Positions 7,396 through 17,439 are shown, counted from the first letter of the stretch. The stretch is 64,000 nucleotides of DNA from Streptomyces cyaneochromogenes (GCF_003963535.1 NZ_CP034539.1:4588001-4652000); one strand, 5' to 3'. The notes: generated by a model from the letters alone, not told the origin. Translations and numbers: made by a program.

Positions 7396-8526
7396 TCACC
7401 GGCGCTCCTCGGTGAACATCTCGATCAGGCCCTGAGCCGTGTTGTTCTCGGAGGCGATCCCCTGCACCTCTACACCTTCATAGGTGACCGCCTCGGCGCT
7501 GCGGGGGAACATCGCCTGCTCGTACGCGGTGAGCGCGGCCTCGACGTCGTCCGGGTGCGCGGCGAGGGCCTTGCCGAGTTCGGCGCCGTCGAGCATGGCC
7601 AGGTTGGCGCCCTCGCCGTTGGGGACCGCGAGGTGGGCGGCGTCGCCGAGCAGCGTCACCCCCGGCACGCGGTCCCACCGGAGCCCGGTCGGCAGAGCGT
7701 AGTGAGGGCGCAGGACCGGTGCGGTGTCGCCGTCGGTGATCAGCGCGGTGAGTTCCGGCGCCCAGCCCTCGAACTCCGCCGCGATCCGCGCGGTGGCCGC
7801 GGCGGCATCGGTGAAGTCGACGGCGGCGAACCAGTCCAGCGGCCTGGACAGCATCACGTAGGCGTGCAGGGTGTCGCCGCTCTCCCGGTGGGCGAAGATC
7901 TCCTTGCCCGGCGAGGGCGCGATCATCGCCCCGCCGCCGACGGCCTTCGCGGCCTCTGGGTGCCGGGTGTCGGAGTCGAACAGGTAGGTCTCGACGGCCG
8001 ACGTACCGGCGTACTCGGGTGCGGCGGCGGACAGCAGCGGCCGCACCCGCGACCACGCGCCGTCCGCGCCGACCAGCAGCCTCGTGACGACGGTGCCGCC
8101 GTCGGCGAACGTCACCTCGTGACGCCCCTCACCGAGGGCACGGGTGCCGCTGACCTTGTGCCCCCACCGGACGGTGCCGTCCGGGAGCGAGTCGAGCAGG
8201 ATCTGCCGCAGTTCGCCGCGCTGCACCTCGGGGCGTCCGCCCGTGCCGTCGTCGCCCTGCTCGAACATGACGGTCCCGTCCGGGTCGAGGACCCGCATCG
8301 CCTGCCGCCCCTCCAGGACGATGGCACGGAACTCCTCCATCAGACCGGCCGCCTCGAGTGCGAGCTGCCCGTTGTAGTCGTGGATGTCGAGCATCCCGCC
8401 CTGCGTGCGCGCCGCCGGGGAGGCCTCGGACTCGTAGACGGTGACCGGGATGCCGTGGACGTGCAGGACACGGGCCAGCGTGAGTCCGCCGAGTCCGGCG
8501 CCGATGATCGTGACAGGGGTGTGCAT
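7396..8526 (-). CDS. TetX-like FAD-dependent monooxygenase
   Basis: A 376-residue class A flavoprotein monooxygenase. The N-terminal GAGLGGLTLARVL is the FAD Rossmann motif, EVQRGELRQILLDSL is the conserved middle block, and LLGDAAHLAVPNGEGANLAMLDG is the second FAD motif. The order and wording resemble TetX-type hydroxylases. ATG 8526 has GAGGAG 5 nt upstream; the longer frame runs into a tandem repeat. It could hydroxylate an aromatic or polyketide-like compound, including drugs, but no resistance role can be claimed from sequence. It converges on the DinB gene. Confidence 0.88.
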   Translation of the reverse strand: MHTPVTIIGAGLGGLTLARVLHVHGIPVTVYESEASPAARTQGGMLDIHDYNGQLALEAAGLMEEFRAIVLEGRQAMRVLDPDGTVMFEQGDDGTGGRPEVQRGELRQILLDSLPDGTVRWGHKVSGTRALGEGRHEVTFADGGTVVTRLLVGADGAWSRVRPLLSAAAPEYAGTSAVETYLFDSDTRHPEAAKAVGGGAMIAPSPGKEIFAHRESGDTLHAYVMLSRPLDWFAAVDFTDAAAATARIAAEFEGWAPELTALITDGDTAPVLRPHYALPTGLRWDRVPGVTLLGDAAHLAVPNGEGANLAMLDGAELGKALAAHPDDVEAALTAYEQAMFPRSAEAVTYEGVEVQGIASENNTAQGLIEMFTEERR

Positions 8527-8603
8527 GGTGGCTCCTCGGGATCGGGGCCGCCCGGTGAACCCCGGCCGGCCGTCTCCGGAACCGTGCAGGACCCCGCTTA
8601 CAA

Positions 8604-8678
8604 GCCACCGACAACGGACCGACAGCCACCGACAGCGGACCGACACGACTCAACGACTCAACGACTCAACGACTCAAC
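8604..8678. repeat. Two adjacent tandem repeats
   Basis: A 21-bp unit (GCCACCGACAACGGACCGAC...) occurs at 8604-8624 and 8625-8645 with one mismatch, followed at once by four copies of CGACTCAA at 8646-8677. The repeats lie between the TetX-like gene and the minus-strand gene ending at 8674. Confidence 0.9.
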
Positions 8679-9042
8679 AGGGCATACGGCCCTCCCGGTT
8701 GACGGCCTGAACCTGCTCCCGCAACACCTCCGCACGCGACGCGACCTGCACGGCATCAGGCGGACAGTCCCACTCCCGCCCACCCCCGACGGGCCGCAAC
8801 TGCACCTTGCCGCCCACATGCCCCCTGACCTCGCCGATACGCCCGTCCCGCGCGTCCACGGCATGACTCCCGACGACCGGCCGCTCCCCACGCACCACGG
8901 AGGCCAGCTTCTCCGCGACACGGACGTTGCAGCGCCCGAGGTCGACGAGCGGGAACGGCTCGTCACCGGCGCCGGTCACCGGATCCACGCACAGGGAGGG
9001 CAGGACGACGCCGGCCCCCACCAGGGCCTCCCTCAGGGACAT
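8674..9042 (-). CDS. Hypothetical protein
   Basis: A 122-residue protein, start taken at ATG 9042 (MSLREALVGAGVVLPSLCVDP) because GAGGAAG lies 5 nt upstream on the coding strand. It has no signal peptide or membrane segment. The middle is rich in Val/Gly beta-type segments (VRGERPVVGSHAVDARDGRIGEVRGHVGGKVQLRPVGGGREWDC shape) typical of small Streptomyces proteins found near XRE/DUF397 loci. I do not recognise a family. It is divergent from the XRE regulator at 9192, and its stop codon lies in a CGACTCAA repeat tract. Confidence 0.7.
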   Translation of the reverse strand: MSLREALVGAGVVLPSLCVDPVTGAGDEPFPLVDLGRCNVRVAEKLASVVRGERPVVGSHAVDARDGRIGEVRGHVGGKVQLRPVGGGREWDCPPDAVQVASRAEVLREQVQAVNREGRMPC

Positions 9043-9191
9043 CACGACTTCCTCGGTCGACCGCACACTTGCCTCCACATCCACGCTGTCCACGCTGAGT
9101 TTGCGAATCGCAACACAGCGTGGCGACTGTGTGCCTAACCTGGCCATACGTGGCGCACCAACAACGCCGTCTGGTGAACCGGGAGTTGCCC

Positions 9192-10031
9192 ATGCCAGGA
9201 CCGAAGGACCTCGACCCGTCGTCGTCGCCGCGCGCGCTGCTGGGCGCGGAGTTGCGGCACGCGCGCGAGAAGGCGGGGCTCAGCCAGGAGCAGCTGGGCC
9301 AACTGCTGTTCGCGAGCGGCTCGTTCATCGGGCAGTTGGAGGCGGGGACGCGGCGGATACAGCCGGAACACGCCCGGGTGTTGGACGAGGTGCTGGGGAC
9401 GGGGGATTTCTTCCAGCGGAACTGCAAGGCGTCGGCCAAGTCCCGCTATCCCGAGCACTTCGCGGAGGCGGCGGAGGCGGAGGCTGAAGCCACGGCGATC
9501 CGGATGTACGCGCCGATGCTGATCCCCGGCCTGCTCCAGACGCGCGCGTACGCACGGGCCGTCAACCGCGCATACGACCCGACGGCGCCGGAGGCGACCA
9601 TCGACGAGTGGGTGGAGGGCCGGATGGTGCGCACCCGCCTGCTCGACCATCCAACAAATCCTGTGTTGTGGGCGGTGCTTGACGAAGCAGCGTTACGCCG
9701 GGAGACCGGCGGCCGGGCCCTCATGGCGGAGGCCCTGTGCCACCTCGCGGACCTGATCCGCCGGAACCGGGTCATCGTGCAGGTACTGCCGTTCAGCGCG
9801 GGAGCACATAAGGCAATGGACGGCTCATTGAAGCTGATGGACTTCGAGGACGCCCCTCCGCTGGTCTACTTCGAAGGGCCGGGAACCGGACGCCTGGAGG
9901 ACGATCCAGCCACCGTCGCCCGGCTGCGGTTCACCTTCGAACTCCTCACGGCCTCCGCACTCTCGCCTCAGAAGTCCCTAGCCCTGATCGAGGCGTTGGC
10001 GCAGGATTACGCCCATGAGGAACATCCCTGA
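9192..10031 (+). CDS. XRE-family regulator with DUF5753
   Basis: A 279-residue regulator. An XRE helix-turn-helix spans about residues 16-70 (LRHAREKAGLSQEQLGQLLFASGSFIGQLEAGTRRI). The C-terminal DUF5753-type domain contains MLIPGLLQTRAYARAV and VQVLPFSAGAHKAMDGSLKLMDF. Such proteins pair with DUF397 partners (here 10015) and influence development or antibiotic output in Streptomyces. Residue 168 is encoded by TTA at 9693-9695, the rare Leu codon read by the bldA tRNA, so translation may depend on bldA. ATG 9192 has GGGAG 6 nt upstream. Confidence 0.93.
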   Translation: MPGPKDLDPSSSPRALLGAELRHAREKAGLSQEQLGQLLFASGSFIGQLEAGTRRIQPEHARVLDEVLGTGDFFQRNCKASAKSRYPEHFAEAAEAEAEATAIRMYAPMLIPGLLQTRAYARAVNRAYDPTAPEATIDEWVEGRMVRTRLLDHPTNPVLWAVLDEAALRRETGGRALMAEALCHLADLIRRNRVIVQVLPFSAGAHKAMDGSLKLMDFEDAPPLVYFEGPGTGRLEDDPATVARLRFTFELLTASALSPQKSLALIEALAQDYAHEEHP

Positions 10032-10221
10032 CCACGACCTGAGCACGACCACTTGGCGCAAGTCGAGCTACAGCGGCGGCGGCGGCAACGACTGCCTCGA
10101 AGTAGCCGACGGCCACCCCACCCTCGTCCCCGTCCGCGACTCCAAGAACCCCCACGGCCCGAAGCTCGTGTTCCGGGCGGAGCCATGGGCCGCGTTCGTC
10201 GAGGACGTGAAGGCCCGGTAG
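10015..10221 (+). CDS. DUF397 domain protein
   Basis: A 68-residue DUF397 protein. The family core is clear: TTWRKSSYSGGGGNDCLEVADG then VPVRDSKNPHGPKLVF and W-AAFVEDVK. It overlaps the XRE gene by 17 nt, so the two are translationally coupled. DUF397 proteins are the usual small partners of DUF5753 XRE regulators and are thought to act as antagonists or co-factors. It is complete and unremarkable for its family. Confidence 0.93.
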   Translation: MRNIPDHDLSTTTWRKSSYSGGGGNDCLEVADGHPTLVPVRDSKNPHGPKLVFRAEPWAAFVEDVKAR

Positions 10222-11193
10222 ATGACAGGGCGGGACGCCGGCGGCTGGACCGGCATGGACTATCGCGGCTGGCAGGACCACGGGGACGTCACGCGGCGCC
10301 TGGACGCCGGGGCCGATCCGGAGAGGTGGGGCGTCGGAGGCTCGCGGCCCCTGCATCGCGCCGCGGTGTTCGGCTCGCCCGAGGTCGTCGCGGAACTGGC
10401 CCGGCGCGTGGCGGATGTGGACGCGCTGGAGAACGGAACGACCGCGCTGTGGGACGCCGTGGTGGCGGGCCGTACGGAGAACGCGCGAGCGCTGGCCGCC
10501 GCCGGAGCCGACCCGCAGTGGGTCGGATACGGCGGCTGGACGCCAGGGCGGCTGAGTCTCGCCGGGCCGGAGCCGGACCTGTTCGACCTGTCCGAGGCTC
10601 AGCCGGGTCTGTCGCAGGCGGAGCGCGCGGTGGCGGAGGAGGGCCGACGGCTGATCGCGGCCCTCGGTGACTTCTACTACGACGGCCTGGGCCTGGCGGC
10701 CGTGGGCGGGATCGACGCCGAGGAGGCGATACGCCGCCTGGAGGCGACCCCGGCCGACGGCGAACTGATCGAGGACCTACTGGCGGACCCGTTCGACCAC
10801 GACCTGGACGAGACCCTGCGGCTCGTCGGCGTGACGACAGTGCCGGGCGGCTGCGTCATCACCCAACCGTGGGGGTACGGCCCTTCGATGCCTGGCATAC
10901 ACACCCGCCTCTCCGCAGGCACCGTCTCCTACGGCCTGTACGCCAACCCCAAGAGCGGGAACCAGGGCAGCATCCACCGCGATGGCGTCGGCCAGGGCTG
11001 GGACCTGCACCCCGGGGGCGGCCCGTACCCGGAGGAGAGCCCGGAAGAGGTCCTGTTCTCGTACGTCTACTGCCACCACGCGGTGGCCTACTCGCTCGCG
11101 TACGCCGGACTGCGCCCGACCGACGCCCGCGCGGTCCTCGGCCCGCCGGACCACTGGGTCGAACTGCCGGATCGCGACTACTGGGCAACGTGA
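10222..11193 (+). CDS. Ankyrin-repeat protein
   Basis: A 323-residue cytoplasmic protein that begins directly after the DUF397 stop codon and is probably in the same operon. The first 110 residues contain ankyrin-like repeats (DVTRRLDAGADPERWGVGGSRPLHRAAVFGSPEVVAELARR, then a second turn ending in AGADPQWVGYGG). The remaining 200 residues are an unassigned domain with a glycine/tyrosine-rich centre (YGPSMPGIHTRLSAGTVSYGLYANPKSGNQGS). Ankyrin repeats imply a protein-binding role, possibly with the XRE/DUF397 pair. No enzyme motif is visible. Confidence 0.8.
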   Translation: MTGRDAGGWTGMDYRGWQDHGDVTRRLDAGADPERWGVGGSRPLHRAAVFGSPEVVAELARRVADVDALENGTTALWDAVVAGRTENARALAAAGADPQWVGYGGWTPGRLSLAGPEPDLFDLSEAQPGLSQAERAVAEEGRRLIAALGDFYYDGLGLAAVGGIDAEEAIRRLEATPADGELIEDLLADPFDHDLDETLRLVGVTTVPGGCVITQPWGYGPSMPGIHTRLSAGTVSYGLYANPKSGNQGSIHRDGVGQGWDLHPGGGPYPEESPEEVLFSYVYCHHAVAYSLAYAGLRPTDARAVLGPPDHWVELPDRDYWAT

Positions 11194-11295
11194 CGAGAGT
11201 TCGTGGCCCAGTTGGAGGCAACGGCCCCCCAAGGTGCATGCTGAAGGTCGGCCGCAGCCCTTGACGGGGCCCCCGCCAAGCCCCGGAGCCACCCG

Positions 11296-11865
11296 ATGAA
11301 CCACGCCCAGCTAACCGCCCTCGGCCGAGCCCTCCGCCTCCTCGGCGAGCACGGCGAGGCCCTCGCCGCCACCACCCCGGACGCCAAGCTCCACGAGGTC
11401 AAGGCCGACCTGCGCCGCGCCCTCGACCTCCTCGACGAGAGCGTCGCCGGCGCCGCCCCCACCACCCGCTGCCCCGAGCACCCGAACGGCCCGGTCGACG
11501 AGAACGCCCACGACCTGTGCCTGCTCTGCGAAACCCGCCGCCGAGCCGCCCGCCGCGCCGAGTACAGCGGCGGTCCCGTACCCCCGCACGCCACCGAGAC
11601 CGCCCCCTCCCGCTACGGCGTCCGCGCCGACCGCCCCCAGCCCCAGCAGCGCTGGCTGCCGGAGCTGTGGAACGGCCAGGAGTGGCAGCTCTGCGGCACC
11701 CCGCGCCGCGACCGCCGCGAGGCCGAGCTGTATCTCGCCGCCCAGCGCCGCGGCCCGCGCCCCGCCATGGCCTACCGGCTCGTGCACGAGTTCACCGACT
11801 ACGAGGTGCTGCGCGTGTGGGGCGCACCGGTGAAGGTCGACATCGAGCCCTTGGGGAACCTGTAG
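11296..11865 (+). CDS. Hypothetical protein with zinc-ribbon-like motif
   Basis: A 189-residue soluble protein. An N-terminal helical region (residues 1-55, HAQLTALGRALRLLGEHG) is followed by CPEHPNGPVDENAHDLCLLC, a possible CxxH/CxxC zinc site. A basic RRRAARRAEY segment and a C-terminal alpha/beta portion (WLPELWNGQEWQLCG, FTDYEVLRVWG) follow. I do not recognise the family. It lies 102 nt after the ankyrin gene and ends in a strong hairpin shared with the convergent MFS gene. Confidence 0.7.
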   Translation: MNHAQLTALGRALRLLGEHGEALAATTPDAKLHEVKADLRRALDLLDESVAGAAPTTRCPEHPNGPVDENAHDLCLLCETRRRAARRAEYSGGPVPPHATETAPSRYGVRADRPQPQQRWLPELWNGQEWQLCGTPRRDRREAELYLAAQRRGPRPAMAYRLVHEFTDYEVLRVWGAPVKVDIEPLGNL

Positions 11866-11897
11866 AGGCCGTACGGCTTTCACACCCGTACGGCCTC
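11865..11897. terminator. Bidirectional terminator
   Basis: A perfect 12-bp stem (GAGGCCGTACGG with CCGTACGGCCTC) and a 9-nt loop between two convergent genes. Confidence 0.85.
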
Positions 11898-11913
11898 CGC
11901 GCCTCCTGCCGCC

Positions 11914-13368
11914 CTACGACTTCGCCGTCGCCCCCACCCGCTCCGCCGCGCCCTCCGCCACCGGCTCCCCGCCCACGGTCACCGTCTGACGCGGGATGAA
12001 CGACGCCACCACGAAGGCCAGCAGCGCCGCCCCGGCGCCCACCGCCAGGACCACCTTGAAGGCGTTCTCGGACGGCAGGGCGTACCCGCCGAGGTCCGTC
12101 GTCATCTGGGCGAGGATCACGCCCGCGACCGCACTCGCCATGGACGTACCGAGGGAACGCATCAGCGTGTTGAGGCTGTTCGCGGCGGCCGTCTCCGACG
12201 CGGGCACGGCGCTCATGATGAGCGCGGGCATCGAGCCGTAGCCGAAGCCGACTCCGGCGCCGATGACGCAGGCCACCAGGATGAAGTGCCAGACCTCGGA
12301 CATCAGGACGATGTTGAGGCTGTAGCCGGCGGCCACGATGAGGACGCCGATCATGAGGGTGGCCTTCGGGCCCTTGGCCCGGGAGATCGCCGCGGACACC
12401 GGGGCCGTGGCCATCATGACCAGACCCGAGGGCGCCATGCACAGGCCCGCCACCAGCATCGACTTGCCCAGGCCGTAGCCGGTCCGGGAGGGGAGCTGGA
12501 GGAGCTGCGGGATGACCAGGCTCATCGCGAACATCGCGAAGCCGACCGCGATCGAGGCCAGGTTGGTGACCAGTACCTGGCGGCGGGCCGTCGTGCGCAG
12601 GTCGACCAGCGGCTGGTCGGTGCGCAGTTCCCACCAGCCCCAGGCCGGCAGGATCACCACGGCCGCCGCGAACAGGCCGAGCGTGGTCCCGCTGGTCCAA
12701 CCCCAGTCGGCGCCCTTGGAGATGCCCAGGAGCAGACAGACCAGGCCGGCCGCCATGCCCATGCCGCCGACGAGGTCGAAGCGCCCGCCGGTGCGCACCT
12801 TCGACTCGGGCACCACCAGCAGCACGCACCCCAGCGCGACGACCCCCATGCCGGCCGACGTCCAGAACAGCACGTGCCAGTCGAAGTTGTCCGCGATGAG
12901 CGCGGCGGCGGGCAGCCCGAGGGCGCCGCCGATGCCGAGCGAGGCGCTCATCAGGGCGGTCGCGGAGCCGAGGCGCTCGGCGGGCAGCTCGTCGCGCATG
13001 ATGCTGATGCCGAGCGGGATCACCCCGGAGGCCAGACCCTGGAGCACCCGTCCGACGATCATCGGGACCAGCGAGTCGCTCAGGGCGCAGACCACCGAGC
13101 CGCTGACCAGCAGCACGACGCTGACCAGCAGCATCCGCCGCTTGCCGTACATGTCGCCCAGCCGCCCCATCACCGGCGTCGCCACGGCCGCCGCGAGCAG
13201 CGTCGCCGTGACGGCCCAGGCGGTGTCCGACGCCGGGGCGTCGAGCAGCCTGGGCAGCTCCGGGACGATCGGGATGACCAGGGTCTGCATCAGCGAGACG
13301 ACGATCCCGGCGAAGGCCAGCACCGCCACCACGGAATTCGTTCTCGGCGATGGGGGGTGGGACGACAT
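11914..13368 (-). CDS. MFS transporter, DHA2-type drug exporter
   Basis: A 484-residue membrane protein with about 14 hydrophobic segments, the length and topology of DHA2-family proton-driven exporters (EmrB/QacA type). The loop motif GRLGDMYGKRRMLL is the MFS motif A between segments 2 and 3. It probably exports a toxic or secondary metabolite. ATG 13368 has GGAGG 7 nt upstream. A perfect palindrome at 13427-13446 overlaps the promoter, so a TetR- or MarR-type repressor is expected, yet no regulator gene is adjacent. Confidence 0.9.
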   Translation of the reverse strand: MSSHPPSPRTNSVVAVLAFAGIVVSLMQTLVIPIVPELPRLLDAPASDTAWAVTATLLAAAVATPVMGRLGDMYGKRRMLLVSVVLLVSGSVVCALSDSLVPMIVGRVLQGLASGVIPLGISIMRDELPAERLGSATALMSASLGIGGALGLPAAALIADNFDWHVLFWTSAGMGVVALGCVLLVVPESKVRTGGRFDLVGGMGMAAGLVCLLLGISKGADWGWTSGTTLGLFAAAVVILPAWGWWELRTDQPLVDLRTTARRQVLVTNLASIAVGFAMFAMSLVIPQLLQLPSRTGYGLGKSMLVAGLCMAPSGLVMMATAPVSAAISRAKGPKATLMIGVLIVAAGYSLNIVLMSEVWHFILVACVIGAGVGFGYGSMPALIMSAVPASETAAANSLNTLMRSLGTSMASAVAGVILAQMTTDLGGYALPSENAFKVVLAVGAGAALLAFVVASFIPRQTVTVGGEPVAEGAAERVGATAKS

Positions 13369-13426
13369 GGCGGGGCCTCCGTCGGCGCACGAGCAAGGAA
13401 AGACTGCTGATTGACCGAGGCAACCT

Positions 13427-13446
13427 TAAGTCAGTTGATTGACTTA
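13427..13446. promoter_or_regulatory. Palindromic operator upstream of the MFS gene
   Basis: TAAGTCA-N6-TGACTTA (7-bp perfect arms) lies 59 nt upstream of the MFS start. The size and symmetry fit a TetR/MarR site. Confidence 0.65.
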
Positions 13447-13495
13447 CTCAAGCGACGCAGGTCACCCCCGCACAGCGGGAATGACCAACCGGACG

Positions 13496-14623
13496 TCAGC
13501 TCAGAGTCTTCAGCGCCGCCGCGTCGTACGCCGCCAGCTCGTCGACACGGCCCGACAGCACCTTGGCCGCCCACTCCGGGTCCTGGAGCAGGGCACGGCC
13601 GACGGCGACCATGTCGTACTCCTCGCGCTCCAGGGCGTCCAGGAGATCGTCGATGCCCTTGACCGCGGAGCCCTCACCGGCGAAGGCCCTGATGAAGTCG
13701 CCGTCCAGGCCGACCGAGCCGACGGTGATCGTGGGCTTGCCCGTCAGCTTCTTCGTCCAGCCGGCCAGGTTGAGGTCGGAGCCGTCGAACTCCGGGATCC
13801 AGTAGCGGCGGGTGGAGGCGTGGAAGGCGTCGACGCCGGCCGCGGCGAGCGGGGTCAGGATGGCCTCCAGCTCCTCCGGGGTCTCGGCGAGGCGCGCGTC
13901 GTAGGCCTCCTGCTTCCACTGCGAGTAGCGGAAGATGACCGGGAACTCCGCGGAGACCCGCTCGCGTACGGCGGCCACGATCTCCGCGCCGAACTGCGTA
14001 CGGGCGACCGGGTCACCGCCGTACGCGTCCGTGCGGCGGTTGGTGCCCTCCCACAGGAACTGGTCGACCAGGTAGCCGTGGGCGCCGTGGATCTCCACAC
14101 CGTCGAAGCCGATGCGCTCGGCGTCCGCGGCGGACTGCGCGAACGCGCCGATGACGTCGTCGAGGTCCTGGCGGGTCATCGCCCTGCCGGTGGGCTCGGT
14201 GGCGCCGATACGCAGACCCGAGGGGCCGACGGCGGGGGCGTCCGCGACCGGCGGCTGCCCCTGCTCGCGCACCATGCCGATGTGCCACAGCTGCGGGACG
14301 ATCGTGCCGCCCGCCGCGTGCACCGCCTCGGCGACCTTCGCCCAGCCCGCGAGCTGCTCCTCGCCGTGGAACCGCGGGACGCGGCTGCTCTGTCCGGCGG
14401 AGTCGTGGCCGACGTACGTGCCCTCGGTGACGATCAGACCGACGCCCGCGGCGGCGCGGCGGGAGTAGTACGACGCCACGTCCTCGCCGGGTACGCCGCC
14501 CGGGGAGAACATGCGGGTCATCGGCGCCATCGCGATGCGGTTGGGAACGGTGAGGCCGTTGATCGTGGTCGGCCGGGACAGGATCTGGGCCGCGCGGGAG
14601 GCGGGGGACTCGGTGACGGTCAC
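13496..14623 (-). CDS. Old-yellow-enzyme type NADH:flavin oxidoreductase
   Basis: A 375-residue FMN-dependent ene-reductase of the old yellow enzyme family. The first barrel strand segment NRIAMAPMTRMFSPGG, the active-site HGAHGYLVDQFLWEGTNRR-DAYGG, and the phosphate-binding DMVAVGRALLQDPEWA near the C-terminus are all present. It reduces activated C=C bonds, commonly in detoxification of electrophiles. GTG 14623 has GAGGAG 8 nt upstream. An inverted repeat at 14676-14703 marks a probable operator, as is common for OYE genes controlled by a linked TetR or ArsR regulator, which is absent here. Confidence 0.92.
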   Translation of the reverse strand: MTVTESPASRAAQILSRPTTINGLTVPNRIAMAPMTRMFSPGGVPGEDVASYYSRRAAAGVGLIVTEGTYVGHDSAGQSSRVPRFHGEEQLAGWAKVAEAVHAAGGTIVPQLWHIGMVREQGQPPVADAPAVGPSGLRIGATEPTGRAMTRQDLDDVIGAFAQSAADAERIGFDGVEIHGAHGYLVDQFLWEGTNRRTDAYGGDPVARTQFGAEIVAAVRERVSAEFPVIFRYSQWKQEAYDARLAETPEELEAILTPLAAAGVDAFHASTRRYWIPEFDGSDLNLAGWTKKLTGKPTITVGSVGLDGDFIRAFAGEGSAVKGIDDLLDALEREEYDMVAVGRALLQDPEWAAKVLSGRVDELAAYDAAALKTLS

Positions 14624-14675
14624 GTCGTGGGCTCCTCGAGGACTGTAGCTAGAGACCAGCTGGTATGTGCATGGG

Positions 14676-14703
14676 CATTGTTGCACCTCGTTAAGCAACG
14701 ATG
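14676..14703. promoter_or_regulatory. Inverted repeat upstream of OYE gene
   Basis: CATTGTTGC at 14676-14684 and GCAACGATG at 14695-14703 form 9-bp arms with one mismatch and a 10-nt spacer, 53 nt upstream of the GTG start. Operator function is inferred. Confidence 0.5.
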
Positions 14704-14747
14704 AGTGTGAGACTGCGCATTCCCAGAGAGGGGGATCGGTTCTGCGA

Positions 14748-14812
14748 GCGGCTGCGGGTGCGCCTTCTTCAGGGGCGCGAGGAACTGCGCGACCGGCCAC
14801 GAACCACCCGCA
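14748..14812 (-). repeat. Streptomyces intergenic repeat copy
   Basis: GGGGCGCGAGGAACTGCGCG at 14772-14791 matches the copy at 25885-25905 in 20 of 21 positions when extended by one base, with CACCCGCACCCGC following. No gene is visible here. Confidence 0.65.
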
Positions 14813-14824
14813 CCCGCCAACGCA

Positions 14825-14876
14825 CCGAGGGCGGCACCCCCGTCGCGAATATCGCAACAGGAGGTGCCGCCCTCGG
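14825..14876 (-). terminator. Terminator of groEL
   Basis: A perfect 14-bp stem (CCGAGGGCGGCACC with GGTGCCGCCCTCGG). The 24-nt loop itself contains GCGAATATCGC. It lies 41 nt downstream of the groEL stop. Confidence 0.7.
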
Positions 14877-14916
14877 CAAGGACGTTGATCAACCGGAGCC
14901 GAAACCCCGAGGTCGA

Positions 14917-16539
<1,623 letters not shown>

Positions 16540-16684
16540 GTGAAGTGGTCCCTCCAGGACTGGGGGTGATTCCTTCGGACCGCGCCCGCGCCCGCGACGG
16601 ACGGCTCGCATGCCTTGTGGTTCCTTGCCCCACTCGGCCTGCGGGCCTCACCGACCCGGTCCTTCGTTGTCACTCTCACCTTCA

Positions 16685-16728
16685 GAGTGCTAACGCAATG
16701 ATTAGCACTCGACCCATGCGAGTGCAAG
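16685..16728 (-). promoter_or_regulatory. CIRCE (HrcA operator) with extra half-site
   Basis: TTAGCACTC at 16702-16710, 9 nt, then GAGTGCAAG at 16720-16728 form a CIRCE element with two mismatches. A third, perfect half-site GAGTGCTAA lies at 16685-16693. Known CIRCE consensus is TTAGCACTC-N9-GAGTGCTAA, bound by HrcA. It lies in the groEL leader/promoter region. Confidence 0.88.
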
Positions 16729-16796
16729 CGGCTCTCGGGGATCGGGAGGGGTGATCCGCGGGGCGCGAACAGGGCGCCGGACGCGTCCGACCATGG

Positions 16797-16833
16797 CGAA
16801 GGGCCCGCACCCCCGGGGGGTGCGGGCCCTTCG
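16797..16833 (-). terminator. Terminator of the cold-shock gene
   Basis: A long GC stem (CGAAGGGCCCGCACCCC with its complement) with a tight G/C apex, 36 nt after the cold-shock stop and before the groEL promoter. Confidence 0.85.
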
Positions 16834-16868
16834 AAGAAGAACGTCGCTGCAGTTAGTCGACGCGTGCT

Positions 16869-17075
16869 TCAGCCGGTCGCCAGACGAACCATGTCCGCCT
16901 GCGGCCCCTTCTGGCCCTGCGAGATCTCGAAATCGACCCGCTGACCTTCCTCCAGGGTGCGGTAACCGTCCATCTGGATCGCGCTGTAGTGGACGAAAAC
17001 ATCCGCACCACCGTCGACCGCGATGAAGCCGTACCCCTTCTCCGCGTTGAACCACTTGACGGTGCCCTGAGCCAT
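16869..17075 (-). CDS. Cold-shock domain protein (CspA family)
   Basis: A 68-residue cold-shock protein that binds single-stranded nucleic acid. RNP1 is KGYGFIAV and RNP2 is DVFVHYSAI; the start MAQGTVKWFNAEKGYGFI is typical of the ScoF-type proteins of Streptomyces. ATG 17075 has GGGGAG 6 nt upstream. It is monocistronic, with its own terminator at 16797-16833 and a long, relatively A-rich upstream region, as is usual for csp genes with structured leaders. Confidence 0.95.
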   Translation of the reverse strand: MAQGTVKWFNAEKGYGFIAVDGGADVFVHYSAIQMDGYRTLEEGQRVDFEISQGQKGPQADMVRLATG

Positions 17076-17105
17076 GCCTAACTCCCCTATTACTGGCCCT
17101 TGCAC

Positions 17106-17439
17106 AGATCCACACTTCGCGGATCCGGGTCAGACCTCACCCCCCATTGGTCGGGGGCGTGCGCCGGAACGCGTCGACCGCGGCTGAATGTATCTGCCCA
17201 ACTGCCGTCTGCAACAGGTCAATCGGACGAGAAATCCAGGCACGACCGGTCGGGAATGTGGGGACAATTACCCTGACTTCAGGTCAAGTCGGACCCGGCA
17301 AAGGGAACAAAAGCCGCAAAAAACCCGCATACTTTGGCTACTTCTTGTCGGGCTTGCGGCAGAAATCAAAGGCCAATCAAGGGCCGCCGACCTGTGGAGC
17401 GGCGGTACGTTCCCCAACTGTACCTCGCTCAACCACACA
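17106..17439. other. Gene-free region upstream of the cold-shock gene
   Basis: No convincing gene. The coding strand for csp contains an A/T-rich stretch around 17300-17340 and TTGACC-TGAAGTCA near 17275-17290, which could be promoter or long-leader sequence of the cold-shock gene. Confidence 0.5.
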
